From Cryptomeria japonica (taxonomy: Eukaryota; Streptophyta; Pinopsida; Cupressales; Cupressaceae), in the NCBI RefSeq assembly GCF_030272615.1, contig NW_026729151.1:64001-128000 (forward strand): a stretch of DNA of 64,000 nt. The letters run 5' to 3'. Under the pieces are notes generated by a model. That model had not been told where the DNA came from. It saw nothing but the letters and a program-made list of their open reading frames with translations, and searched no databases. The position numbers and the translations under genes were made by a program. Positions 34,713 through 46,290 of this stretch are shown piece after piece (position 1 is the first letter of the stretch; each line of letters starts with the position of its first letter).

Positions 34713-35688
34713 AGTATGTGTAATCGAAAACCATGATTGGAAGATCCTAAGAGTGCTAGGGAAGCATTTGGGTAAAGAAACAAATAATGACTTGTAGAAT
34801 CTCAAGTGGCTTTTCTTGGTTTGAGAGCAAGTAGGAAATTAGGATTTTAGAGAATTCACTAGGAAGGAGATTCAAATTTGGTTGTTAATTCCATCCAAGC
34901 ATGTCAAGAGCATAATTGGAAATTAGATGCACAACTTTTTCAAATTGTGACATAAGTTATTGGAAGAGTACATCATATCTCTCATCTATAGGGAGGGCAA
35001 TGAGAATGTAGACACAATTGCCAAAGTGACAATTGATTTATTCTTTTGTTAACTTAGGGTTATCCCCACAACCCAGCCCAACATGAAAGTTGATTTGACA
35101 TAAGGAGTTACTGAGGAACTAGCTTGGCATGCTCTGCTACCATAATGTTTCCCATTGTAATAGATCACACTAATTCTCAAGAGATTAACAACTTGGATGA
35201 GATATAAGTATTCATGAATTGAGATGGTGTATTTATGATGGATACCCTATCTAACAATTCTATGATGATTTTTGGTCTTTATTAATGATAAATAGATAGG
35301 GAAAGCCATAGTGTAATAAATGACACTAAGCATGGATACTACCATTTTTTTAAGAGTGAGTAATAGGTAGATTGCATTCTTTGGGCCTGTTTGAGGGGAG
35401 AATAATTGAGGTATTCAAAACTAGAGTAGGTGTGGTGCTTCATGTATGGAGATTGATCTTTGGTGACAAATACTTGGGTGGAAATGGTTAATATTATGTG
35501 AATTTGGACATTGTTGTGATGTTTCTTGTAATGTTTCTCAATGTAAGGGAATCAAATAAGATGGTAGAGGCATTGATGATGAAACTAGTCTAGTCTCAAT
35601 TGTTTCGAGGATTGAAAAGGTATTCATAGTGCACCATCCCAAGATATGATTTGATTCTAGATGAAAAAATGAGGTTTGATTTGATTTA
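34713..35688. other. Unassigned stretch between elements
   Basis: No gene or repeat recognised. It begins where copia similarity ends and stops at the AATAT target site of the next element. Confidence 0.5.
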
Positions 35689-35693
35689 AATAT

Positions 35694-36187
35694 TGTTAGA
35701 ACTCATGAAATGCGAATCCCACAAGCCTAGTTAACTTTTCCAAGAATACATGTCACACATAAAGAGAAAATTGAATGATAAAATAATTGAAGACAAATAT
35801 AAATAATTGAATTGCTTGTATTTATTTGAAATTGTTTGATTACAATGAAGGATATGACATCCTTATAAAGAAACCTAACTCTAAAGATAGAAACCTTAAA
35901 TGGTGGAGTCTACAAGATAGACATGGAGTTAAAAAAGAATGCATGATTGACTCATGTATGCACAAAAAGCATAATAGACTAATTAATGCAGGAAACTCTC
36001 AAAAATATAAATATAGTTTGCTTTTCCTAGTTTGCATTATGCATGGAGAAAAATATTAATTAATTATTTATAATTAATTAATTAACTAACTAATATGCCA
36101 ATATTTAATTACTAACTAAGGCATCAATTATTTAGTGAATTAATGAAATTAAGTGAATAATTAATATATAAATTATTTACTCCAACA
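35694..36187 (-). repeat. 3' LTR of non-autonomous element
   Basis: In sense starts TGTTGGAGTAAATAATTTAT and ends TTCTAACA, 494 bp. About 90% identical to the other LTR by eye, with differences clustered at the U5 end. Confidence 0.9.
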
Positions 36188-36195
36188 ACCCCCCT
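36188..36195 (-). other. Polypurine tract of non-autonomous element
   Basis: Sense AGGGGGGT directly precedes the 3' LTR. Confidence 0.75.
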
Positions 36196-37711
36196 AAATG
36201 CACAACTGGGAGAGAGGCAAATATGTAGGAAAAACTATGCAAAGATGAATGCAAGATGGGTCCTGGCCTAAAACCTGATGAGGTACCCATGAAAAAATAT
36301 GGAAGTTTCTCAAAAATGGAGCAAAGGAGAAAACCTTGAATGGGAACAAAAATCTTCTCTAAAAGAGAAACAAATGACAAGCATGAAGATGTTGCAAATG
36401 TTGGCATTGTCAGACTGCTATGATGCTGAAAAATCTAACCTCCAGAAATAAGAATGCAACAGTGTCAATATGGTAAGTGTTCCATCTCACGAAATGCATG
36501 GATAAATGGTCGCACTACATCTCCTGGTACATAGGAACAAGTAATAAATACATAGTTAACTCACACACAAAACCAAGGAAGCATTAGCACCAATAGTAGA
36601 AACCACCCCATAATGCTGGCAAGGGAGAGGTATGATAGGTACACTAAATCTAAATGTTATTCTCCATGATGCCAAAAAAATAGAGATCAAAGACAAGAAA
36701 GGTGGAGCTCAAATCACAGGAAGGCAGGGTAGGACCAGAAAGGCACTGTTGAATTTAAAAACAAAAGATAATAAGCTGCTTATATATCTACAAAAAATGG
36801 ACCTAACATCTTTATAGAGCTCTGAATCATCTTTCTGATGATATCTCGTTTGTGAAAAATGGAGTCTCGATGCATAAGATATGCCCCCAAGAGTGCAAAC
36901 AACAATTTTCTACTTCAACTAGAAAAAAAACTTGTGAAATGAAAAAATCAGGAAAATATACCTCCATATCTTGATAGGGCTTGGAAAGAGTTTTCCAAAA
37001 ATATATGGTTTGCATTATTTTTGACTCTGTATGCTCAAGTTATGAGCAAACTACCAACCCCCTCTTTTAGGGCACAAACAGGGTCCAAAGGGGCCATGTA
37101 TGCTGACTATATTGTTGATGTCTGCATGATGTCATGTTGACGTCAACACTGATGCAATATTCTATTGCTACAAAGAGTTGACATTTTTTTTTTTAATTAA
37201 AAAAATAATCTTTTTTGTAACAACATGCACCAACTTGATTTTAAAAAATAAAAATTAAAAAACTAGCAATGAAATTTTTACTTTTACTAGCAATTTTTGA
37301 AAAAAAATCTGATTCAAGTACTGACGCACATGCAGGCAGTATGACCATACGTATTTTTGTGCTTCGAAAAATGTGCCAATAAAAAATCATGCAGTAGATG
37401 CCCCTTTCACCAAAAATAGGCAAATTATATATCAAAATTCATAGAATCAACCTTCTGAATCCAATCGTGAGGTCCTTTTTATCCCAAAACACTTCAAATT
37501 TTTAGGTACTCTCTGGAATAGAGAAAACCCTCAAACTTCGAACCCTTGCAAAATAGACTTTGTATATCAGATTTCAGCGAAACAAAAGACAATCCTAACT
37601 TTATCGAGCCTTTTGGAACTAATTGTGCAATCCAAATCAACCCAAGATGAATGATTTGTTGTGCATGCGAATAATCTCCATAAAAAGTGAACAAGAATCT
37701 TTAGATCTGGA

Positions 37712-37723
37712 GCTCTTATACCA
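37712..37723 (-). other. tRNA-iMet primer-binding site
   Basis: Sense TGGTATAAGAGC differs from the canonical TGGTATCAGAGC at one base and abuts the 5' LTR. It fixes the element's orientation. Confidence 0.85.
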
Positions 37724-38218
37724 TGTTAGAATTCGTGAGATGTGAATCCCACAAGCCAGTTATCTTCTCCAAGATTACATATCACACATAAAGAGAAAAT
37801 TGAAAAGCAAAATAATTGAAGACAAATAACAATAATTGAATCGCTTGTATTGCTTTGAAATTGTTTGATTACAATGAAGGATATGACATCCTTATAAAGA
37901 AATCTAACTCTAAAGATAGACACCCTAAATGGTGGAGTCTACAAGATAGACTGAGAGTTAAAAAAGAATGCATGAATTACTCATATATGTACAAAAAGCA
38001 TAACAGACTAGTTAATGCATGAAACTCTCAAAAATCTAAACATAGTTTTCTTTTCCTAGTTTGCATTATGCATGGAGATAACTATTAATTAATTATTCAT
38101 AATTAGTTAATTAACTAACTAATAAATGCCAATAATTAATTATTAACTAAGACATCGATTATTTAGTGAATTAATGCAATTAAGTGAATAATTAATATAT
38201 AAATTATTTACTCCAACA
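37724..38218 (-). repeat. 5' LTR of non-autonomous element
   Basis: In sense starts TGTTGGAGTAAATAATTTAT and ends TTCTAACA, 495 bp, followed directly by the primer site. Confidence 0.9.
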
Positions 38219-38223
38219 AATAT

Positions 38224-38849
38224 GATATATTAAATAAAATATAAAACAACATCAAAACAAATATTATTGTTTATAATATACTATAAATATAATTTAAAAT
38301 AAAAATATTATGAATAATAAATATAATTTAAAATGAAAATATTATCATTTATAAATGTGATATATAAAATGAAATAAAAAATCAACATCAAAATAAATAT
38401 ATTTGAATATGTTGGGCAGAAGTGGATTTCAAAAAAATCATGTCAATATCAATGGTCTAATACTTTTTGTCTTAGCATGCCATTTTATAGGAAGAATAGT
38501 AGCATCCTTCAAATTTTGCAGAAATACACCATGGAAGGATAAGATTTCATTCTCTAATGCATGTCAATTAATTAATTTATTTTTCAAATGAGTTTTTATT
38601 ATATAATTCTAAGCATGGATATACTAGCTCACTTGCACCCAAACAAGGTGCAATGGTTACACAAATAACAGGATATATTTTGGGTAATCATAGTTTTACA
38701 ATAGCTTTAACATAGCTGAATCATCCTCTAATTTATGGAACTTTAGCATAACTAATCATCTTTAAATTATGTAACTTTTAAAGAAACTTAAACAATTGTA
38801 AAACAACCAATGGCAAAGTGAAGGTAAACAAATTCAAACATAGATCATG
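38224..38849. other. AT-rich unassigned stretch
   Basis: No gene, RNA or element recognised between the non-autonomous LTR element and the probable LINE tail. Confidence 0.5.
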
Positions 38850-39060
38850 GCGCTGAAAAAGGTGGTCTGGATGGAAGGACCACGAGGCTGGACCACATGA
38901 TTGGAGGACCAGGATGAAATCCTACATTAGTGTCTTACGATAGCAACATAACTATATATGCTACTCCTCAGTCTGCTTGACGGTTGAGGCCCGGCCTCCC
39001 CTGAACTCTTTTGTATAAACTCTTTTTCGGTCTCTCGATCTCTAATATAAAAAAAAAAAA
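38850..39060 (+). mobile_element. Probable 3' end of a truncated LINE
   Basis: A G/C-richer block ends in tttgtataaactctttttcg and ctctctaatat-like sequence, followed by A12 (39049-39060). This ending is typical of plant L1 3' ends. No RT is present and no target-site duplication was found, so a SINE or transcript-derived insertion remains possible. Confidence 0.4.
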
Positions 39061-40104
39061 TTAATATACATTTTTTTTAAATAGTAAGATATTTTTATAT
39101 TGAAAAAACATAAAATAATTATGTTGAAAACAAAATATTAAAAAATAAATTTATTTTATATTATATTTGTCATAAGAAACATGTAATAATTTTATATTAC
39201 TTTTTAATATTTTGATTTTATAATATTTTAATATCATTGAATGACTAATAGCTTTATTTATGTCTCAATCTTCAAATCTTTGAATGGCTGGGCCATTTAA
39301 CAAGTGCAAATATACTTTTTTTCTTTGGTTTATGACTCTCAATGGACTCAAAGAAAAAATAGAATCAACCAAACAAAAAACATTATTGGCAACATGTCAC
39401 AATTCAAAGCACAAGAGATAATACATCTGATTATCTAGGCCATGCAGTAGTTAAGTAACATGAAACACGTTGAGCACAATTCATATATTGCCCACTTTGT
39501 TCGCTTATCCTATTCCATAGCATACTCTTAACATACTAAGCTTCTCCTCCATGAAGAATAACGTGAATAAATCCTGTGAATAAGAAAATAGACTCTAAAT
39601 AAATCCTATGACACCCAGTTCAATTTGGATTAGGGAGAAAAAAAATACCAAATGAAATGGGTATTCAGTATGATTCAGATAACAATAGAATGAGATAAAA
39701 CACAAGAAAAAACCCCAATGAAGGAGAATTTGGCCATGGTGTGAGATAATATGAGAACCCTTAATAAAGTAAGTGCAGGAGAGGAATCCAATATTTAACA
39801 GGCTCTAGGGTGACTAAAAGAAACAAAGAAAAAAAAAATTTAAACCAACTGAAGGTGATTTTGCTTTTGCATTACTAAGAGCTCAAGCAAAATTGAGACA
39901 GATAGGTCAAAGTTTGTGTACTATCATATTTAACACTAAAATGTGTTGTAGTTAATGTGGAAACCAATAATGGTAGGAAATAAACAATCAAAACTTGCAA
40001 GGACATGTACCAACTTTTGGTACACTTTGGATTTTATAATTTATCATTAACATGTCCTTTACATTTATTATTTGTTTCCAATAGTTACTGGGATGATAGT
40101 TTTA
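39061..40104. other. AT-rich unassigned stretch
   Basis: No gene or element recognised. It ends at the TG of the copia 5' LTR (40105). Confidence 0.5.
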
Positions 40105-40981
40105 TGTTCGGATTAAGGTGCCTCAACCTTAGGAGTCTCAAGTGGTTTATAATTAATTATTTAATTGGTCAGGTGTTCTGATTTTAATTAAGTTAATGAT
40201 AATATAAATTTCCAAAGTTCAACCAACAAGCGTTGAGGAGGAACCGGAATTGTGACACCTGTCACAAGGAAGAAACTTTGGAGAAGAAATTTTTATTTGG
40301 AGCTCTTCAAAACTATGCTCTTGCGGCAAGTGGTTGTGTAGTTTGCTTTCCTTTCTTGTGCATGTTTTTCGAAAGATTTTCAGCAGGACCAAATCTTCCA
40401 CATGGATAGACTTGGAGCAAAATAGAAATTTCTATTTTTGTAGAAAGTCTTGATTTTCTTGGACACCTTGCCTTTTTGGAGTAAATAATATTTGTATTAA
40501 ATATTATTTATGAAAGAGTTGTGTACAAAGGAAGTTTCTAATTATATGTTGTAGATATATTGAATGTGGATTCTTTTGAGAAGCTACTTCCTTTTACATT
40601 GTAAACTCTATAAATACAATGTGTTGTAGAAAAGAAGAAGTGTGAAGTATTTTTGAAAGACGACATTATGCTACCATAATTATTCTAGATTTAGATATCA
40701 CAGTTGAAGACACCTTGAAGAGCATACTCTCCATATTGTTTGTAATAGGTTTTTGTACTATAATACAATTGATATGTGTTTTGGTGTGGTGGGTTTTTTA
40801 CCGGAAGGGTTTTCCCATGTTAAATTGTTTGTGTCACGTGTTTATGATAAATTTGAAATTTATTTCTGTGTGTTTTTCTTTTATCAATAATGTTGTTCAG
40901 GGGTTTGTAAATAAATTTGCATTCAATCTCCTTGGGGGTTTGTATTAGGAAGGTTGTTTCCGCTCCTCTACTTTCCTTTCA
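40105..40981 (+). repeat. 5' LTR of copia element (copy B)
   Basis: Starts TGTTCGGATTAAGGTGCCTC and ends near tttca, 877 bp. It holds an extra ~255 bp (40439-40693) not in the 3' LTR. Confidence 0.85.
40609..40616 (+). promoter_or_regulatory. Probable LTR TATA box (copy B)
   Basis: TATAAATA, inside the 5'-LTR-only segment, ~0.5 kb upstream of gag. Confidence 0.5.
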
Positions 40982-40983
40982 AT

Positions 40984-40995
40984 TAGTATCATAGT
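40984..40995 (+). other. Degenerate tRNA-iMet primer site (copy B)
   Basis: TAGTATCATAGT, identical to copy A. Confidence 0.6.
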
Positions 40996-41128
40996 CTAGC
41001 CAGATTTGTTATTCTTGGTGGGTTGTAGGGATTTTTGTGCATATCCTTTTCAGTGGGAGTTTCAGTAGGTAGAAGTTTCTTAACCAAGTTATGGATTTAA
41101 GAGGGCAAGCACATTGGGAAGGATTCAA

Positions 41129-42178
41129 ATGGATAAATTCAATGGCAGCAATTTTGATTTGTGAAAACTCAAAATGGAGGACATGCTCATTGACAAAGAC
41201 CTTTGGATTGTAATATCTGGTCAAAACCCTCAAACTACAACTCAAGATGCTTGGGATACAATGGATCGAAAAGCTAAGGGTATGATAAGACTCTACTTGG
41301 TTGACTCTGTACTCCTGAATGCTCATGAGAAGAAGACTGCAATTCATTTTTTGAAAAAGCTTGAAGATGTAAATAAACTTTTTTTGAAAAAAAAATTGTA
41401 TTCTTTGAAAATGGAGGAAAGACGAATTGTTGCAGATCACTTGAATGCATTCAACATGTTGGTTTCCCAACTAAACTATGTTGATGTAAACATTGATGAT
41501 CAAGAATGTTGCATGCTCATACTATGTTCTTTGCATGATGCTTGGGATCACCTGATTTTGGTTGTTGGAAGCACAACAACCACTTTCAAGATGGAAGATG
41601 TGGTTGCTTCGACATTGTTGTTTGAAGAAATGCGGAGGAAGTCTTTTGAGATGGCCAAGGAGGCCCTTATTTCTCATGGTAGATCAATAGAGAAAGGAAA
41701 GAAAAAGGATAAGAAAGGCAAGTCAAAATCTCTTGAGAGATCAAAGTCTCTTGGTAAAAGGTCCAAGGCTAAATGTTGGAACTGGGGCAAATTGGGTCAT
41801 TTCCGAAAAGATTGTAAAGAGGAGAAGAAAAAGAAAAACAAGAAAGCCTTTGATTTGGATTCTGACCAATCCTCTCAAGATGATGCAGATTCATTTGTCA
41901 TTGCATTGGAAACCCATGCATTCGAAGATGTATGGTTAACTGACTCAGGTGCTTCTTTCCAAATGACCTCTCATAGGGGTTGGTTCTCAAAGTATCAAGA
42001 ATATGATGGTGGGAAGATGTACTTGGGTGATGACTCTCACCTTAAAATTATTGGTCGTGGAAGATTCAAGATCCAATTCCTTGATGGTGGAGTGACGGGG
42101 ATTGTTAGTATACATCAAGTTTTTTGTTTACCACGAAGCCTTCTTTCAGTTATAAATTTGAGTGATGTGGGAGTTTAG
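41129..42178 (+). pseudogene. gag: copia gag-protease, interrupted (copy B)
   Basis: Same nonsense codon (41162-41164), same Cys-to-Trp zinc knuckle (41783-41785), DSGA at 41942 and terminal TAG as copy A. Differences are few: Val to Ile in TAIHF and in CCMLIL, plus silent changes. Confidence 0.9.
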
Positions 42179-45100
42179 ACTATTTTCTCACAAGATGGAT
42201 GCAAGATGACTAGAGGTTTGATGGTGATTTCTAAGGGTGTTTGGTTAGGCACGAGTTGTATAAGTTGGATGCATGCACGGTTCAATATGATATCACTTAT
42301 GTGAATTCCAATAAAAGGGCTTTGGATTCTTCATCCTCACTGACAGATCAAGCAGAGAAGAAGACTATTGTATCAATATCTGATGCTTGTACTTTCTGAC
42401 TACCTAAGGGTGCTAATTCTTTGAAGAAGAATCTCCCAACTGAGAAGACAATATTATCCAGCACCAAAGACTTTGCCACATAGGTGAAAAGGGCTTACGA
42501 GCCTTCAAAAATAAGAGCCTTGTTGAAGAGCTTGGTGATTGTAATCTCGAGTTTGACTTTTGAGATCATTGCATTTATAAAGCATAACATCATGTTTCTT
42601 TTTATTCCAGTTCTCATAAGTCTTCTAGGGTCTTGGACTATGTTCATTCTGATGTATTTAATATTGTTAATAAGCCTTCTTTAAATAGATATGTGTATTA
42701 TGTTTCTTTCATAGATGACTATTCTAGAAGGATGTATATTTATTTCCTTAAAAGTAAATCAAAAAAAATTAGTTACTTTAAGGAATTTAAGTCCTTGGTT
42801 GAAAATCAGACTGGTAGGAAAATTATGTGTTTGAGGATGGATAATAATGATGAGTTTTGTTCTGTTGAGTTCGATAGATTCTATAAGGATATTTGGATTG
42901 AAAGACATAAGACAACTCCATATAAATCACAACAAAATGGATTTGTGGAGAGGATGCACATAACACTAATGGAGAGGGATAGGAGTATGATGAGCATGGT
43001 GCTAGCCTTGAACAAAATTTTTGGGCTGAGGCAGTAACCACTGCATGTTATCTAATAAATAGATCTCCTACTTCGACGCTTGTTGTAAAGACCCCTATGG
43101 AAGCATGGTTTGGTAAAAATACCTCAATGAGACATCTTAGACTCTTCAGCTGTGAGGCATATACTCATGTACCTAACGAAAAGATGTCATGTGCCTAACG
43201 AGAAGATGTCTAAATTGGAGAACGAGGTGGTTAAGTGTATCTTCATCGGTTATGGATTGGTGTAAAATGGTACAAGCTTTGGGATCACGTTATAGAAAAG
43301 GTGCTCTATAGAAGAAGTGTTTTCTTTCCTGAGCAGAAACCTTCCACAATAGATTTACAGCTAGAGAAGGAAGAGAAACAAAAGGAGGTAGTTCAAATTC
43401 TACCCACTCCTAAGCAAGTTGAACTATGTATTCCTGCAGCACCTAATAATGAGTAGAGCTCTAGCAGCTTAGAGAGTTCAGAAGAGGAACAAGATCCTCA
43501 ACCTCAATCTATGAGGAGGTCTATGTGTGATAGGAAACAACCTAAATGATACAGATATTCACCAGAAAGGTTTGGTTACTCATTCTTAGATTCTAGTTGT
43601 ATCTTTTCTTTGATTGCTAATGTTGATGAGCATAGGATTGTTAGAGAAGCAATGGGTAGGCATGATGCAGATTCATTGATGGAAGCCATGAATGAAGAGA
43701 TGGTTGCATTGAAGAAGAATGTAACATGGGATCTGGTACCTTTTCTTGAGGTACATAAACCTATTGGTTGTAAATGGGTGTTTAATAAGAAACTAGGTCC
43801 AAATGGTAGTGTTGAGAAGTATAAGGCATGTTTGGTTGTGAAGGGAAATTCCAAGGTGGAAGGAATTGATCATGGGGAGATATTTTCTCATGTAGCTAAG
43901 TTGACATCCATTCGGCTTTTGTTATCACTTGCAGAAGGTCATGATTCGGAAGCCGAGCATATGGATGTGAAGACAACTTTCCTTCATGGTGACTTGGAGG
44001 AGGAGATTTACATGTGTCACAACCAGAGAATTTTGTGGAGAAAGGTAAAGAGAGTCTGGTATGCAAGCTAAAGAAATCTCTTTATGGTCTTAAGAAGTCT
44101 CCTAGAATGTGGTACCAGAAATTTGACACCTATGTGTTATCACTGGGATTTTTGAGATCTAAATCTCACCATTGTGTTTATTATAAAGCTGCGAATGGTG
44201 ATATTCTCATTATTGTCCTATACGTGGATGATATGTTGTTCATTGGGAATAGGAAGAGAATGATTTCAGATTTGAAGTCTCAATTGTTAGCACGATTTGA
44301 GATAAAATATATAGGTGCAACAAGGTATATTCTAAGAATGAATATTAGAAGAGATAAAGATCATAGAAAGCTCTAGCTCAACCAGAGAAAGTATGCGAAC
44401 TTTGTGTTGGAGAGATTCAACATGACAGATTGTAGACAGTTAGTTGTTCTTATTCTACATGGGATAATTTTTTCTATGGAAGACTATCCAAAGTCTCTTG
44501 CCGAGATGGAGGACATGACTTGAGTTTGTTATTCAATTGTTTTTGGAAGCTTGATGTATGCTATGGTCTATACGAGGCAAGACATTGCACAAGCAATGGG
44601 AGTCCTTAGTTGGTTTATGGATAATCCAAGACGGGTACATTGGGATGCAATGAAGAGAGTGTTCAGATATTTGTGGGGTACTTCCGAGTATTCCTTAGGT
44701 TTCCATGGTAATTTTACTAGACATTGATATTCCTTGAGTATTCAGGGGTATTTTGACTTTGATTGGGCAGGTGAGATTGATAGCAGAAGATCCACCAGTC
44801 GATATGAATTAATGATGTTTGGTGGTGCAATAAGTTGGATGAAAAAGAGACAATTTGTAGTTGTTTTATCCACAACTGAAGCTGAGTGCATGGTAGCTAC
44901 TCATTCTTGCAAAGAGGCCATTTGACTTAAGATACTGTGTTCAACATTGGATTTAATGCGCGACATGTCATTATCTATTGTGATAACCGGAGTGTCATTT
45001 GCTTGGCAAAGAATCCTACTTTCCATGCCAGAACAAAGCACATTAACGTCCAGTTTAATTTTGTTCGTGATATGATGGAAGATGGAAAGGTGAAGTTGGA

Positions 45101-45200
45101 AAATGTAGGCACTTTGGTGAATGTTCTTGATGCATTGAAAAATCCAATGAGCACTGAGAAGTTCAAGTGGTGTGTTGGTTCGACGGGCCTTGGGACCTAA
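42179..45200 (+). pseudogene. pol: copia pol remnant (copy B)
   Basis: Integrase D-35-E (42840-42842, 42948-42950), YVDD at 44221-44232 and RNase H motifs are in the same broken frames as copy A. The T-run frameshift and the 22-bp internal duplication (43167-43210) are shared. Confidence 0.92.
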
Positions 45201-45245
45201 GCTATGATATGATGACTCCTATAAGGTCTTTGTCAAGTGGGATAT

Positions 45246-45877
45246 TGTAGGGATTAAGGTGCCTCAACCTTAGGAATCCCAAGTGGTCTTTAATTAATTA
45301 TTTAATTGGTCCTGTGTGATGATTTTAATTAATTTAATGTTATAATATAAATTTCCAAAGTGAAAGGAACAAGAGTTGAGGAGAAAACATAGTTGTGACA
45401 CTTGTCCCAAGGAAGGAACTTTGGAGAAGAAATTTTCTTTTGGTCTCTTCAAAACTCCGCCCTTGCAACAAGTGGCTGCATGGTTTGTTTTCCTTTCTTG
45501 TGCGTTCTTTTCGAAATATTTTCAGCGAGACCAAATCTTCCACATGGGTAGACTTGGAGAAAAATAGAAAGTTCTATTTTGGATATCACATTTGATGACA
45601 CCTGCAAGATCATAGACTTTGCGTATTGTTTGTAATATTTTTTTTACTGTAAGACAATTTATCTGTGCTTTGGTGTGGTGGGTTTTCTCCTGAAAGGATT
45701 TTACCAAGTTAAATCTTCTTTGTTATGTGTTTATGATAAATCTGAAATTTATTTGTTTGTGTTTTTATTTTATCTATATAACATTGTTCAGGGGTTTGCA
45801 AAGAAATTTGCCTTCTCTCCTTGGGGTTTTGCATTAGGAAGGTTGTTTCTACTCCTTTGCTTTCCTTTTATTTTACA
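45246..45877 (+). repeat. 3' LTR of copia element (copy B)
   Basis: Matches copy A 4790-5421 and lacks the TATA-bearing segment of its own 5' LTR. Confidence 0.85.
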
Positions 45878-46290
45878 GATAGTATCTTTTGCATTTTATA
45901 ATTATTTCCCACCAATACTGGGTTGTTAGATACTATACAGTCACCAAAAATATGGACATGTGATTACAGCCATGAGAGGATGACCTCTATTTAATTGCAT
46001 TGACAGTAATGAAAACCACTTGGTATGATATGAAGTAGCAACTCTAAAAAATATCAATCATGAAATTTAGGTTTGAGAATGAATGAGTAAATGTTTTTAA
46101 TCATGTCTACGAGGCCAAACGGTCTATTGGATTCATGGATAGTTAGAAACAAAAATTTTGCATAGTCCAAAACAAAATGCGTAAATCTCCTTTTCATTCT
46201 ACATCTTGGACCTAGAAATATGCAACTCTTATTCTCTTATCTTCTTCAAACAAATTACCCAAGTTGTTCACTTTTAGTGTGTCAATATAA

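Larger units (their letters stand above)
35694..38218 (-). mobile_element. Complete non-autonomous LTR element with perfect TSD
   Basis: Two direct ~495-bp LTRs (37724-38218 and 35694-36187) flank a 1,536-bp interior. The 5-bp duplication AATAT occurs immediately outside both ends (35689-35693, 38219-38223). Orientation is minus: the primer site next to the right LTR reads TGGTATAAGAGC, 11 of 12 matches to the iMet site, and the polypurine tract AGGGGGGT abuts the left LTR. The interior has no gag or pol motif on either strand. At 2.5 kb it is larger than typical TRIMs and smaller than LARDs. It must have moved with enzymes from another LTR element. Confidence 0.9.
40105..45877 (+). mobile_element. 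Decayed Ty1/copia LTR retrotransposon, copy B (both LTRs visible)
   Basis: This is the complete version of the element at 1-5421: 5' LTR 40105-40981, primer site 40984-40995, gag-protease, pol, and 3' LTR 45246-45877. It carries the same stops and frameshifts as copy A, plus about 15 substitutions against it, for example Tyr to His in the RT GIDYGE motif (GIDHGE here). No clear target-site duplication. Confidence 0.93.

Noticed and set aside
36177-37015. Short minus-strand frames inside the non-autonomous LTR element
   Set aside because: No gag or pol motif; lengths fit chance in AT-rich DNA.
40095-40104. Possible target-site duplication 'gatag' of the copia element
   Set aside because: gatag occurs near both ends but not directly adjacent to the TG terminus, so it is not a valid duplication.
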